DNA from: Terriglobus sp. TAA 43
GTDB lineage: Bacteria > Acidobacteriota > Terriglobia > Terriglobales > Acidobacteriaceae
DNA: 64,000 nt
Assembly: GCF_000800015.1 (NCBI RefSeq)
Contig: NZ_JUGR01000001.1
Span: forward strand, 1,240,001 to 1,304,000
Direction: 5' to 3'
Shown: piece after piece, positions 8,388 through 18,300 of the stretch
How positions within the stretch are numbered: position 1 is the first letter of the stretch
Layout of the letters: the number at the start of each line of letters is the position of its first letter
Position numbers and translations under genes: made by a program
The notes under the pieces: model-generated
The model's database searches: none
Seen by the model: the letters and a program-made list of their open reading frames with translations, nothing else
Told to the model about the DNA's origin: nothing

Positions 8388-9805
8388 ACTCCTATACGAT
8401 CCGTTTCCGACTCACACTTTGGTACAGCGGCCTCGTTGTATTGACTGTGCTGCTCCTCGGTGCCGCTGTGTACGGGGCTGCGGCGTGGGGCGTGCGCGAA
8501 GCCGCCGATCAGGAGCTCGTCTCAGGCCTCAACGGTATCGATGCCTTTCTCCAGCACAAGCTGGCAATTCACGACATGGACAATCTGGGCGAGGAGCTTC
8601 GAGAACACTCCGCACTCATGCCCCGCGGCAAGATGTTCCGCGTTCTTGATGCGAATGGCAAGCTTGTTTACCAGCCGGATTTGATGATCCCTGTTGCGAG
8701 TGCGCCGACGAATGCCCGCGATCTTCAAGGTGCAAATCAATTACGATCCGGGCATTCTTACCGGACCATGAGCCGCATCGCACATGTCGGGACATACCTG
8801 TTTACTCTGCAAGCCGCCGTCGATCAGACACAGTACGACCAATTGCTTAACCGGATCATGTTCCTTCTGGTTTGTTGCATTCCTGTTGGAGGTTGCCTTG
8901 CCGCTTTGGTTGGGCGTTGGATGAGCGGCAAAGTTTTGGCCCCGGTACACCGGATCACGGCCACGGCACAGACGATTGACGCCCGTCATTTGGAACTTCG
9001 GCTCAGCCTCCAGGGGAACGGCGACGAGCTCGACCAGCTGTCGAACACGATCAACTCCATGCTCGATCGCATCTCAGAGTCCTATGACCGCATCGCACAG
9101 TTCACAGCGGATGCATCGCATGAACTGCGCGCGCCTGTCGCGGTTGTGCGTTCCACTGCAGAGTTATTGCTGATGGATATCACTGACCGCACCCGCGTTC
9201 AGCGAGGGCTGAACGACATCGTAGAGGAGAGCGACTCTATGGCTCGTCTCCTTAGTGATCTACTCACACTTGCCCGCGGCGGGCTGGAGGAGTACACAGG
9301 CAACAAGGAGCTGTTCGACCTATCTGCTTCGGTTTCAGCCATGACTCCCCGAGCAAGAACACAAGCCGCATTGAAGAACATCAAGTTGATCTCGGAATCC
9401 AACGACGGGCCGCTTGCCGTACAAGGAAACCAGGTTGTCGCAGAGCGAGTGCTCATGATTCTCGTCGACAACGCGATTCGCTATACGCACTCGGGTGGAA
9501 CCATTCGATTGACGACATGGCGCGAGGATCGGCGATGCGGATTCACAATTGTCGACTCTGGCATTGGAATCGCCAAGGAACACCGCGACAAGATCTTTGA
9601 GCGTTTCTACCGCGTAGACTCGGCGCGCACTCCGGGCGACGGCAGCAGTGGTCTGGGTCTGGCGATTGCAAAGAGTCTTCTTGATCTGCATGGCGGAAAT
9701 ATCCGTGTTGAAAGTGAACTCGGGAAGGGGTCTTCCTTTGAGGTCTCTTTTTCAGTTGCTTCGCATGAGGGGGAGCGCAACCTCATATCTCCCCCTCACG
9801 CTTAG
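8384..9805 (+). CDS. Sensor histidine kinase (system 1)
   Basis: A 473-residue membrane kinase. Order: N-terminal transmembrane helix (about 12-36), a periplasmic sensor region of about 130 residues, a second helix near 160-180 (FLLVCCIPVGGCLAALVG), HAMP, HisKA with phosphoacceptor His246 in DASHELRAPV, and HATPase_c with N box (LVDNAIRYTHSGG), G1 (DSGIGIAKEH), F box (FERFYRVD) and G2 (SSGLGLAIAKS). The sensor region matches no ligand-binding family I know. ATGA overlap with the regulator upstream. Convergent with the propeller-fusion gene, with only 14 bases between stop codons. Confidence 0.9.
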   Translation: MNSYTIRFRLTLWYSGLVVLTVLLLGAAVYGAAAWGVREAADQELVSGLNGIDAFLQHKLAIHDMDNLGEELREHSALMPRGKMFRVLDANGKLVYQPDLMIPVASAPTNARDLQGANQLRSGHSYRTMSRIAHVGTYLFTLQAAVDQTQYDQLLNRIMFLLVCCIPVGGCLAALVGRWMSGKVLAPVHRITATAQTIDARHLELRLSLQGNGDELDQLSNTINSMLDRISESYDRIAQFTADASHELRAPVAVVRSTAELLLMDITDRTRVQRGLNDIVEESDSMARLLSDLLTLARGGLEEYTGNKELFDLSASVSAMTPRARTQAALKNIKLISESNDGPLAVQGNQVVAERVLMILVDNAIRYTHSGGTIRLTTWREDRRCGFTIVDSGIGIAKEHRDKIFERFYRVDSARTPGDGSSGLGLAIAKSLLDLHGGNIRVESELGKGSSFEVSFSVASHEGERNLISPPHA

Positions 9806-9819
9806 CCGCGCATGCCTGC

Positions 9820-11280
9820 TTAGTTGTGAGCGAACAACGCACTTACAGTAGGAATTTTCCTGGCGATTTCAGCGCGAATACTTTCTGCCATTCGCGCCGC
9901 TTCTTCTTCGGTTGATACATCGGTGTGCGGGATCTCCATCACCAGGATCCCGATGGTCTTTCCCAGAGCATCAAACAGCGGCATCTTCATATTGAAAAAC
10001 TGGCCGTCCTTGATGAGAGGTCCCGCGGTCTTGCCTTCCTTGGTTGCTGCAAAATCGCTTGCGGATGTGTGTACTCCAATGCGAGTCTCATTCACGTTCG
10101 CAATGATCACCATCGCCTGCTGCCCCGGTGGAATTGCATGCAGGCCCATCTTGCGGAGAGTCGGGTGCTGCGTCATCTCCTCAGAGAGGATCTGGAGAGC
10201 ATACGGCGCGTTTACAGCCTCCTTCACCTCCACTTTGGGTGCAGGAGGTGAAGGTGTATTTTGAGGCTCGAACGCGAAGATGCGGGCCGGTGATGAAGCA
10301 CTCTTTGGTGCCGCTACAAAGAACTTGCTCCATTCTGGAACTAACCGAGATGTCCTTGCCTTCTCCGCTGAAACCACACTTCCCAACGACGTGTAGTGAT
10401 CAAGGTCCTGCTGCTCGAACACCTCGACAAATCCGTTTGTTGAAGCGTAGATACGGTGCGACGCCGGATCAAACGTCAGATCGTCCACGCCATCGTGTAT
10501 AGGCAATGTCTGCAGTTCAGCACCAGTATTGGTATCCATCACGACAATCTGTTTGCTTCTGCAGCCTACAAAGAGGCGCTGGTGCGGCTCATCGAGAGCC
10601 ATGGCAACGTTGTTGGTACAGGACTTCAATGGCCAATTCGCGATCACGGAATGCGTATAACGATTGACTACCGTAACGGTGTTTCTGGCGGTGTTGTTGA
10701 TGTACAACTTCGGACGATAAACATCCATGGCCATCGCTTCCAAGGTTTCGCCTTCAATCGCAATGTCCTGAACTTTCCGGTTCGTTGCCGTATCAATAAC
10801 ACTCAAGTGAGACGACTTCTCTCCAAGATCCTTTCCTCCGCTTGCGACATAAAGGGTACGTTTTGAAATGTCGTAACCCATCGCATCCGCGTCCTTCCAC
10901 AATGGAACACGCTCCACTTGCTGGAAACTGTTCGCGTCGAAGATGCGCACAGAACCATCAAGACCGTCAGTCACGTAGAGACGATCCGTGTCTGGACGAT
11001 AGAAGAGCGCGTGTGGACGCTCCACTGCGACCTCGTGGAGTATCGTGCCAGCGTTCGCATCGAGAACGATAATCATTTTCGCTTCTTCCGGTGTAACAAA
11101 GAGGCGGTTTCGCGTGATATCCACGGCAAGGTGATCGAAATTGCCCACACCGAGCTTTGGCAAAGCAAATGTATTTACGGGGCTAAGAGGCGCCCCCGTT
11201 GCGGTGGTCGCTTGCTGCGCAAGCAGTGGGCTTACAGATGTCGCACAACACAAGAGAACATTCAGACAATGCTTTTTCAT
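9820..11280 (-). CDS. YncE-like propeller fused to a C-terminal secreted domain
   Basis: A 486-residue exported protein. The ATG at 11280 is supported by AAAGGAA and gives a signal peptide (MKKHCLNVLLCCATSVSPLLAQQ); upstream extension of the frame would run through the preceding gene. Residues about 25-330 form a YncE-type propeller (NRLFVTPEEAKMIIVLDANAG, HRIYASTNGFVEVFEQ). After a proline-rich linker the last 130 residues form a separate domain (KMGLHAIPPGQQ, FNMKMPLFDALGKTIGILV, IRAEIARKIPTVSALF). The same domain makes up the protein of the neighbouring gene, with LGLHATPPN and DLFLPVTDAQGRDIGQGFV at the matching places. It is the third gene of a minus-strand operon after the TonB receptor, so it may process or sense what the receptor imports. 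Confidence 0.75.
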   Translation of the reverse strand: MKKHCLNVLLCCATSVSPLLAQQATTATGAPLSPVNTFALPKLGVGNFDHLAVDITRNRLFVTPEEAKMIIVLDANAGTILHEVAVERPHALFYRPDTDRLYVTDGLDGSVRIFDANSFQQVERVPLWKDADAMGYDISKRTLYVASGGKDLGEKSSHLSVIDTATNRKVQDIAIEGETLEAMAMDVYRPKLYINNTARNTVTVVNRYTHSVIANWPLKSCTNNVAMALDEPHQRLFVGCRSKQIVVMDTNTGAELQTLPIHDGVDDLTFDPASHRIYASTNGFVEVFEQQDLDHYTSLGSVVSAEKARTSRLVPEWSKFFVAAPKSASSPARIFAFEPQNTPSPPAPKVEVKEAVNAPYALQILSEEMTQHPTLRKMGLHAIPPGQQAMVIIANVNETRIGVHTSASDFAATKEGKTAGPLIKDGQFFNMKMPLFDALGKTIGILVMEIPHTDVSTEEEAARMAESIRAEIARKIPTVSALFAHN

Positions 11281-11308
11281 GATCGGTTCCTTTGAAGGGA
11301 TTCGCCGG

Positions 11309-11800
11309 TTATTGGTACAGAGCTGTGCGGTTGGGAATTTGCTGCTGCACTTCGTTGCGAATCGCTTCTCCAATATGGAGCGCATCCTCGGCATTGGAAG
11401 CATTGGCGAACGGAACTTCCATCACCACGAAGCCCTGACCGATATCTCTGCCCTGTGCATCCGTCACAGGCAGGAACAGATCATAGATGCCCTCTTTATC
11501 AATGCGCTCTGCGCTGGGTTTGGCAGCGATGACCTTCTTCATATCAGGCTCGGAAGATTTCTTGCCGATCTTCGAAGCAATATCGCTCCCGATAATCGCG
11601 TTTTCAGCGGCATTCGGAGGAGTCGCATGCAAGCCAAGCTTTTTGATTTCCGGGTGCTTCGCCTTAACAGCAAGGACCAGACGCTGGGCCATGGGTGCAC
11701 TGACGTGAATGTAGTTAGCAGGAAGTGGCGAAGGGCTCTGTGCGCTTGCGCAAAGCAAGGATGTAGCGAAGACAGACAGAGACAGGTAGCGGCTGATCAT
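11309..11800 (-). CDS. Small secreted protein, stand-alone copy of the propeller partner domain
   Basis: A 163-residue protein starting at the ATG at 11800 (AAGGAA upstream). The signal peptide ends near CASAQ. The mature part aligns by eye to the C-terminal domain of the next gene: LGLHATPPN, a conserved IG followed by a variable region, LPVTDAQGRDIGQGFVVMEVP, then IRNEVQQQIPNRTALY. The pattern of strands around a DAQG turn resembles small PAS/Cache-like sensor domains, but I cannot assign a family. It sits between the TonB receptor and the propeller fusion, 28 bases before the latter, in one operon. Probably periplasmic; function unknown. Confidence 0.62.
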   Translation of the reverse strand: MISRYLSLSVFATSLLCASAQSPSPLPANYIHVSAPMAQRLVLAVKAKHPEIKKLGLHATPPNAAENAIIGSDIASKIGKKSSEPDMKKVIAAKPSAERIDKEGIYDLFLPVTDAQGRDIGQGFVVMEVPFANASNAEDALHIGEAIRNEVQQQIPNRTALYQ

Positions 11801-11864
11801 AACTTTTCCTTGGAGTGGTCTTGTGTTTGTATTCCGGCAACACACCGGATACGTTCTGTATTGC

Positions 11865-14447
11865 CTAAAATGTCAGTCCGGTTCCGAACTGAACCCTTCG
11901 TGCCTGCATTGCTGTAGTGGGTTGGGAAAATAACGTCGAACGAATATTGCCGACGAAGGAGGTAAACGATGCAGTATTCGTAACGTTGAATGCATCGACA
12001 GAGAAATTCAGCTTAGGATGCACGTCGCCGTTCTTTAGCCTTAACTCTGCTTCCTTACTCCAATGCACGTCCAACGATGCCACTCTGCCACCCCGCAGTG
12101 TGTTTCGCGAAATGCCATCTGGCCTCGCATTCAGAAGTCCGGTGTTATAGCGGTCTACACCAGCCGTCTCCGTATAAGGCAATGCGGAGTACAGCTTGAC
12201 GGCTACACCAAGGTTTAGCCAATGGTCACGATTGAATGACCCGAGCATGTTGAACCGATGACGCTGATCCAGATCCGATCGACCATACTCGCCTGCCATG
12301 GAATACTGATTTGCGGGAAACCAGGTCACTCCGCCTGTGTCGTTGTTCGTGCGGCTCAACGTGTACAGCAGCATTCCTGAAAACCATCGGCCAGCCTTGC
12401 CCTGAACAGTCAGATCGAGCGTGTTGCCGATCTGTCTTCCCTTCGATTCCAACTGGCGCACGATCCCAACCGCGGGGGCAAGCACAACGCTGTATTGAGG
12501 CGGCACGGGCGCATTGACATTTCTTGAACGTAAAAGCGCGATGCCTTGTGTACCGCGATAGGTCGCAGCAAAGGTAAGCCCTTTCATCAATTGACGCTCC
12601 AGCGTCAGGCTGTAGTTCACCGCATAGGGCACTCGCCCACCCGGCTCCAACGTGACCAGATTTGTGGGATAGGAATAGATATCCGACCTCGTTGGATAAG
12701 GATTGGGATATCCCGGATTAAGCAGGGTAACGGCCCGAAGAGTCACGCCGTTGTACTTATTCAGATCCGCTTCTGGAGCAGCACCGCTTCTGTCAAAGAA
12801 CATTCCAAGACCGCCACGAAGCACGGTCTTCGCATCCTTCAATCGATAGGCGAACGAGGCACGCGGTCCGAAATCATTCCAAGCTTTGAAGTATGTCTGC
12901 CAGTCATAACGAAGGCCGAAGGACACCTGAAGATTCTTGCTGACTTGCAATTGATCCTGGATGAATGCACCGAGTTCATTCATCCAGAAGATCGAACGCC
13001 CGGGACCAGCCTGCTGCGTGTAGGAATAAGGATGGCCGCTTTCGTAGTCTCCAAGGCTCGCGAAGCTGAACGTCCCAAGGCGATTCGTGTCGTCATGCCA
13101 TGCCCTTCGACTCAGGTTGGGAATGTTGACGCCGAAGGTGACGTAGTGCCGCCCGTGCGTCCAACTTACGGTGTCGTTGATCTTCAGATTGTTTTCGTTC
13201 TGCAACGCATCTGCCTGCGCACCGCCGCCTGTGAAGTTGCCATCCACGATCACTTTGGGAGCGTTCGTCGCGCTGCGAGTCGGACCATAATCCTGCTCGT
13301 AGAACAGTTGCAATTGGTTCAGCAATGAAGGCGTGATGATGATGCGTTGCGTGAAGATCACGTCATCTTCACGCACTCTCTGATTTGTGCCTGCATCGGG
13401 CAATACAAGCCCGCCAACCCCCAGGTTTCGGGTCACCACATCACTGACGTTGTATTGAAAGGACACGCGATTCGCATCCGAAAAGTCATGCGAAACGCGA
13501 GCCGCAAACTCTGTGTCATGCATTGGTGTTGGAACATTGGCATCAAAGGTCCCAGAAGGCAGAACCGCATGCACAATCGACTGGAGGTTGTCTTCCTGTC
13601 GGCTTCCGGAAAGAAGAAATGTTGTGTGGTGATCGAGCGCGGCCGGGCCTGTAATTGAACCTTCGTATATCCGCTTCTGTTCGAATGGCCTTGTCGTGGC
13701 GAAATAGTTTTTGGCATCGGTCACTGAATCTCGAAACGTGAAATTCAGGCTGCCATGGATTCGCGGCGTTCCGGGCTTCGTGATGATGTCGATGCGTCCA
13801 CGGCCCGGCTGTCTCGTCTCCACGCTGTATGGATCACTATTGATGCGGACTTCTGAGATCGCCGATGCTGATACGCCGGTGGTCTTACGCTCCACGCCAT
13901 CGACCATGATGGTGACACCACCAGTACCGACCGTATTCTGATCAAGAAATGGTGTTAGCGCAGCAACGAAATTCTGATCAAAGACCGGAACCGACTGCAA
14001 CAACGCCGCGTCTGCGCTAATCTGGTCGCGATTGTTGCCATTGTCGAGTGATACGGCATCCGGCTCCGGAGCAACGACAATTTCCTGCGCTACCGAATCG
14101 ATCCTAAGGGTTATCAACAGATGGACGGGGATCCTTCCCACAGTAAACGTCCGGTCATAAGCGGTGAACCCATTTATCGCATCTACATGAACGCGATAAC
14201 TACCCGATGCAACATGTTGAACTTGGAAGTTTCCGCTTGCATCGGAAATTCCTGCCTGTTGTTTGCCGCCAGAAGTGACAACGATCTTTGCGCCAGCAAC
14301 ACTCGCTCCCGATGGATCAGACACATGTCCTGTCACATTGGACTGCCCAAGGAGAGAGGCTGGCAGGAGGAAAAGCGCGGAGACCGTCAACATCCGCATG
14401 CACAAATAGTTTCGGTTCTTCATTCGTGCAAGCGTATGTCGAACCAT
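11865..14447 (-). CDS. TonB-dependent receptor with carboxypeptidase-regulatory-like domain (1)
   Basis: An 860-residue outer-membrane receptor. After a signal peptide (LTVSALFLLPASLLGQ) comes a carboxypeptidase-regulatory-like beta domain (VTGHVSDPSGASVAGAKIVV, GNFQVQHVASGSYRVHV), then a plug region (VTIMVDGVERKTTGVSASAISEVRI, GRIDIITKPG) and a beta-barrel that ends in an aromatic residue (GTGLTF), as outer-membrane proteins do. It imports an unidentified substrate using TonB energy. AGAGGA before the ATG at 14447 supports the start. First gene of an operon with the small secreted protein and the propeller fusion, so these probably handle the same ligand. Confidence 0.85.
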   Translation of the reverse strand: MVRHTLARMKNRNYLCMRMLTVSALFLLPASLLGQSNVTGHVSDPSGASVAGAKIVVTSGGKQQAGISDASGNFQVQHVASGSYRVHVDAINGFTAYDRTFTVGRIPVHLLITLRIDSVAQEIVVAPEPDAVSLDNGNNRDQISADAALLQSVPVFDQNFVAALTPFLDQNTVGTGGVTIMVDGVERKTTGVSASAISEVRINSDPYSVETRQPGRGRIDIITKPGTPRIHGSLNFTFRDSVTDAKNYFATTRPFEQKRIYEGSITGPAALDHHTTFLLSGSRQEDNLQSIVHAVLPSGTFDANVPTPMHDTEFAARVSHDFSDANRVSFQYNVSDVVTRNLGVGGLVLPDAGTNQRVREDDVIFTQRIIITPSLLNQLQLFYEQDYGPTRSATNAPKVIVDGNFTGGGAQADALQNENNLKINDTVSWTHGRHYVTFGVNIPNLSRRAWHDDTNRLGTFSFASLGDYESGHPYSYTQQAGPGRSIFWMNELGAFIQDQLQVSKNLQVSFGLRYDWQTYFKAWNDFGPRASFAYRLKDAKTVLRGGLGMFFDRSGAAPEADLNKYNGVTLRAVTLLNPGYPNPYPTRSDIYSYPTNLVTLEPGGRVPYAVNYSLTLERQLMKGLTFAATYRGTQGIALLRSRNVNAPVPPQYSVVLAPAVGIVRQLESKGRQIGNTLDLTVQGKAGRWFSGMLLYTLSRTNNDTGGVTWFPANQYSMAGEYGRSDLDQRHRFNMLGSFNRDHWLNLGVAVKLYSALPYTETAGVDRYNTGLLNARPDGISRNTLRGGRVASLDVHWSKEAELRLKNGDVHPKLNFSVDAFNVTNTASFTSFVGNIRSTLFSQPTTAMQARRVQFGTGLTF

Positions 14448-14505
14448 CTGAATATCCTCTGAAGCGAAGCTGCGTAAGAAGCCGCATCACATGAAATGCT
14501 GAAGA

Positions 14506-14536
14506 AAAGGGCCAGCAAGAGAACCGTTGGCCCTTT
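14506..14536 (-). terminator. Rho-independent terminator after the PAP2 gene
   Basis: A 9-bp stem (AAAGGGCCA at 14506-14514, TGGCCCTTT at 14528-14536) with a 13-base loop. Read on the minus strand it lies 12 bases past the PAP2 stop codon and runs into a T-rich tract. It also insulates the receptor operon that starts at 14447. Confidence 0.7.
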
Positions 14537-14548
14537 ATTTACACGCTT

Positions 14549-15331
14549 CTATTTCGTGATACCGGCCCGACGAAGTTCCTGTCTCGCAGCATCGAGTTCC
14601 GGTTTCAGCGCTTCATTGTGCAGCAGAAGCGTTCCAAGCACTGTCCCAAGGACGTGACCAGCTTCAACATCGGAATGATAGTGGTCACCGCACACCTCAC
14701 GGCTATAGGCATACTCGTTTGAACGCGTGAGAATCGCTTGTGCCTTCTCGGGGACGAGATCGGCTAACACAACACCAAACGTAAATCCCATAGTGGCGTG
14801 GCCACTTGGATACGACCGCAAAGGTCGTGACTCTGGCTTGCGATCTTCATCGTCACAGCTCCATTGGCCATAGGTATCTCCGGGCATCGCAGCAGCAACG
14901 GGAAACTTCCGCTTGAAGTAGTTCTTTGCTGCGCTGGTTGCGACAGTCTGATCATTCAACACGTCCGCCAATAACTTCGCCGTAGCCGTGAATTTATTGA
15001 AATCGAAATCCGGACCGATTGCCGCCTGCCAGGGAGATGTATCTTCATGGCTCGCGTCCCAATGCGCCTGATCGTGACGTTCTTTTGTGCGTGTTTGGAT
15101 AAGGTGTTTCACCGCATCCATCTCACGCGTCTGCGCCTCAGATCCATCCTTGGGAGGCGGCGGAAGCAGATGCACCGGATTCACATCCGCGGGGTTGAGA
15201 AACCGGAACGTGGTGGGTTGAGGAGGCTTCGGTACCGGCTTCTGGCACAATCCCGGAATAGCTATCGAAGTTACTGCAAGCAGTGCAGTTGCGGCCTTAC
15301 TTAGATTCACACTCTTCTCCATGGTCTTCAT
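14549..15331 (-). CDS. PAP2-family (class A acid phosphatase-like) secreted phosphatase with altered motif 1
   Basis: About 260 residues with a signal peptide (KAATALLAVTSIAIPGLCQ). It matches class A non-specific acid phosphatases, vanadium-haloperoxidase-fold enzymes that release phosphate in the periplasm: motif 2 is SYPSGHATMG and motif 3 is SREVCGDHYHSD, both intact. Motif 1, normally K-x6-RP, reads KNYFKRKFP: the phosphate-contacting Arg is replaced by Phe. The enzyme may have altered substrate range or weak activity. I start at the ATG at 15331 (another ATG is at 15322); an upstream TTG would lie inside the terminator of the preceding gene. With that terminator just upstream, expression depends on read-through or a promoter in the end of the receptor gene. 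Confidence 0.78.
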   Translation of the reverse strand: MKTMEKSVNLSKAATALLAVTSIAIPGLCQKPVPKPPQPTTFRFLNPADVNPVHLLPPPPKDGSEAQTREMDAVKHLIQTRTKERHDQAHWDASHEDTSPWQAAIGPDFDFNKFTATAKLLADVLNDQTVATSAAKNYFKRKFPVAAAMPGDTYGQWSCDDEDRKPESRPLRSYPSGHATMGFTFGVVLADLVPEKAQAILTRSNEYAYSREVCGDHYHSDVEAGHVLGTVLGTLLLHNEALKPELDAARQELRRAGITK

Positions 15332-15337
15332 TTGTAG

Positions 15338-15375
15338 AAAAAGAGGCGCAGTTCCTCTTACGAACTGCGCCCTCT
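15338..15375 (-). terminator. Rho-independent terminator after TonB receptor 2
   Basis: A 10-bp stem (GGCGCAGTTC at 15345-15354, GAACTGCGCC at 15362-15371) with a 7-base loop; on the minus strand the hairpin is followed by TC and five T. It starts a few bases after the receptor stop codon and ends about 7 bases before the PAP2 start codon. Confidence 0.8.
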
Positions 15376-15377
15376 GC

Positions 15378-18300
15378 TTAGTAGTCAATGCGAAGGCTTA
15401 GTTCGAGCTGACGTGGCGTACCGCTACCGGTAGGAACCGTGCTAAATGCACTGTTGATCAAACCGAAATTGCCTGGGACGATCTGCAGATTGCTTCCCGA
15501 ACCAGAAGAACTAAGTGCTACAACCGGGCTTCCATACTGCGCGACATTGAAGACATTGAAGGCTTCCGCACGGAAGGACGTGCTAAGCCTTTCCCAGATC
15601 TTGAACGTCTTTTGTAGGGCTAGATCCGCCTGCCAGTGTCCAGGACCGCGCACAAGATTGCGACCAGCATTGCCCCAGGTTCCGTTTGCTGGCACCGAGA
15701 ACGCGGCGGCATTTAGCCATTGCTTCGTTGTGCGATTGGAAGGATAAAGTGGCACTCCAACGATGCGATTCGGGCGTTGATTGTTGTTGATCTGGTCAGG
15801 CAACGCGGTCGCCGAACGCGATATGGTCACATTGAGCGGAAGACCACCGCGGATGCTTGCGATGCCTGCCATCTGCCATCCACCGAGGAGCGTATTCACA
15901 AGTGGACCGGCATTACTGAGAAACGCTTGACCACGTCCGACAGGGAGTTTCCAAATCGCACTTCCGGAGACGTAGTGGCGCATGTCGAACTGGCTGTTTG
16001 CACGCTCGCAACGAATGCATGTCTGATTCTGCGGGCTGATCGCTTCTGCTCCGCCCACCGAACCATCATCAATTGAATGCGCGAACTGATAGTTAGCTGA
16101 GATCAGCAGGCCAGTGCGGTAATCACGATGCACACCAAGTTCAAGGGCGTTGTATGCTCGTGTGCCTTGCGTTCTATCCCACGTGAAGGTTGACTTCGTA
16201 TAGCTTGCGTAAGGGCGGACGCCTGTCGAAGGATCAACGCCATTGGCGACTACGTTGCTCCAGAGGCTGCTGCCCACACTACCGATGTAAGAAGCCGTCA
16301 TGGACGTCCCCTTAGCCAGCTGCTGCTGTACGCTCACAGTCCACTCGCTGATCTGTGCATCTTTGCGATTGCGGTCTTGCCCTGTGGGACTAACACTCAA
16401 CGATGCATTGCCGAGATACGGATCGATTGGAAAGCTCAGGCCTGGCGTCGTTGTCTGTGCTAGGGTGAAGCGTTGCGGAATGTTTCCGATCGCCGCGCCC
16501 TGGTGACCAAACTGCCCTTGACCATAGAAGATGCCGCCACCGCCGCTGATTACAGTTTTGTTGTGGAACATTGCAGGTGACCAGGAAAGCGACAAGCGCG
16601 GTGCAAGGTTATTGCGATCGGGAAAGTACCAGGCGCTACCAGAGGGGCATTGGACATTTGGGCAGGTTAAGGGATCAACAACAACACCACGTCCGAGGAC
16701 ATCGTGATCCACGCTCCAGAAGTCATAACGCAAACCTGCAGTGAGGATAAGATTCTGCTTCAGGCGAATGGTGTCCATAAGGTAAGCGCCGTACTCTGTT
16801 TGGCGCTGTCCAGTCATGGCTGCAGCGCCCTGGTAGGCATAGGAATCCATCAGGTTCTGCTGAAAGTTTGATTCGTTGAGATAGGTCGATGTGATAACAG
16901 GGATCTTCGGTGTGTTCTTGTTTTCCTGCACTCGACGGACACGCAAGCCACCTTTGAAGACCTGCTTTCCTTTCACGAAAGTCGTATCGTCGACCACACT
17001 ATATGCCGTATCAAAACGGTCGTCGGTAGCAGGCGTCACGAGGGTGCTGAAGCCGGTCACTGCTACGTTGTACGGCAGCGTTTGATCGCCACCTTCGCTA
17101 TACTCAGCACGGTTATAACCGAAGCGAAGATCCGTGAAAATCGACGATGAGAAGTTATGGGAAACGTCAATAACGGCATTCGGCGCAGTTAGCGTATTGA
17201 ACAAGGTTGAAAGCTGCCCGTTCGGCGTAATCTCAATTCCGTTTGGTGCTGTGGTGCTGAAGTGATCCGTGCTGTAACGACCGAAGATTGTGGTGCGGCC
17301 ATTCGGTTTGTAGTCCAGGCGGATCATGCCGGCATCTTCTTGTACCGGGTTTCGACCACTACCGGTAAATGAGAGAGCATTCGGATCAGAGGTGGGTGTA
17401 CCTCCACTCACATAGGAATTGATGATGGTTGCCAGTGCCGGCGATTTCGCGATGGCTGCGGTACGGTACGCCGCCGTTGGAACGATACCGGTCACTTGTT
17501 GCGCAAGAACCTGCCGGTAAGCTTCCCAGTTGGCAAAGAAGAAAAACTTGTTCTTCAGAACCGGACCGCCAATGTTGGCGCCGAAGTTGTTCAACCGCAA
17601 CGTCGGAAGTCCCTTGGAGTTCCACGGGCTGGCATCAAAGATATTGTTGCGAAGATATTCCCATGCAGAACCATGAAACTTATCGCCGCCCGACTTGGTT
17701 ACGATTTCAATCTGACCACCCGCCGAACCGCCCTGATCAGCGCTATACGCTGCGCTGCTCGCTTTGAACTCAGAGATCGCTTCGACCGGAATCTGGAGGC
17801 GCATGTCCAGCTTTTGGAACTGGTGATTGATACCCGAAGCATCGACACCATCCATGTGAAAGCCGTTGTCTTCCTGAGACAAGCCTACGAAGCGGATCTG
17901 GTCTTGCGTACTACCCGCCGCATCCACCGCTCCAGGGACGGTAGCTTCGAGACGCTCAAAGCTACGGCCATTCATCGGAAGTTCATTGAGTTGCGCTCCG
18001 TGGACGACGCCGCCAATCTCACTGGATACGCGATTCAGATCATCCTCTTCGGTGCTTACCTCAACCACGGTATCCGCCGCAGCAATTGCAAGCTTCGCAT
18101 TCATCTCTCGTGTCTCGCCAATCTGAAGAGCGAAAGACTGGAACTGTACCGGGCGGAAGCCGGTTTCAACGATGGTTTCGGTATAGGTTCCCACTGGAAG
18201 AGAACTGATTACATACACGCCTGCTTGATTCGTCGTTGCCTTGTATGTCAGGCCACTCGCTTGTGAGGTTGCGATAACGACTGCGCCACGAATGGTGCCA

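Noticed and set aside
14447-14464. An 11-base-spaced repeat (CTTCAGA and ATTCAGA on the minus strand) at the start of TonB receptor 1.
   Set aside because: It fits the half-site but overlaps the start codon and ribosome binding site, so it may arise from those; I left it out of the feature list.
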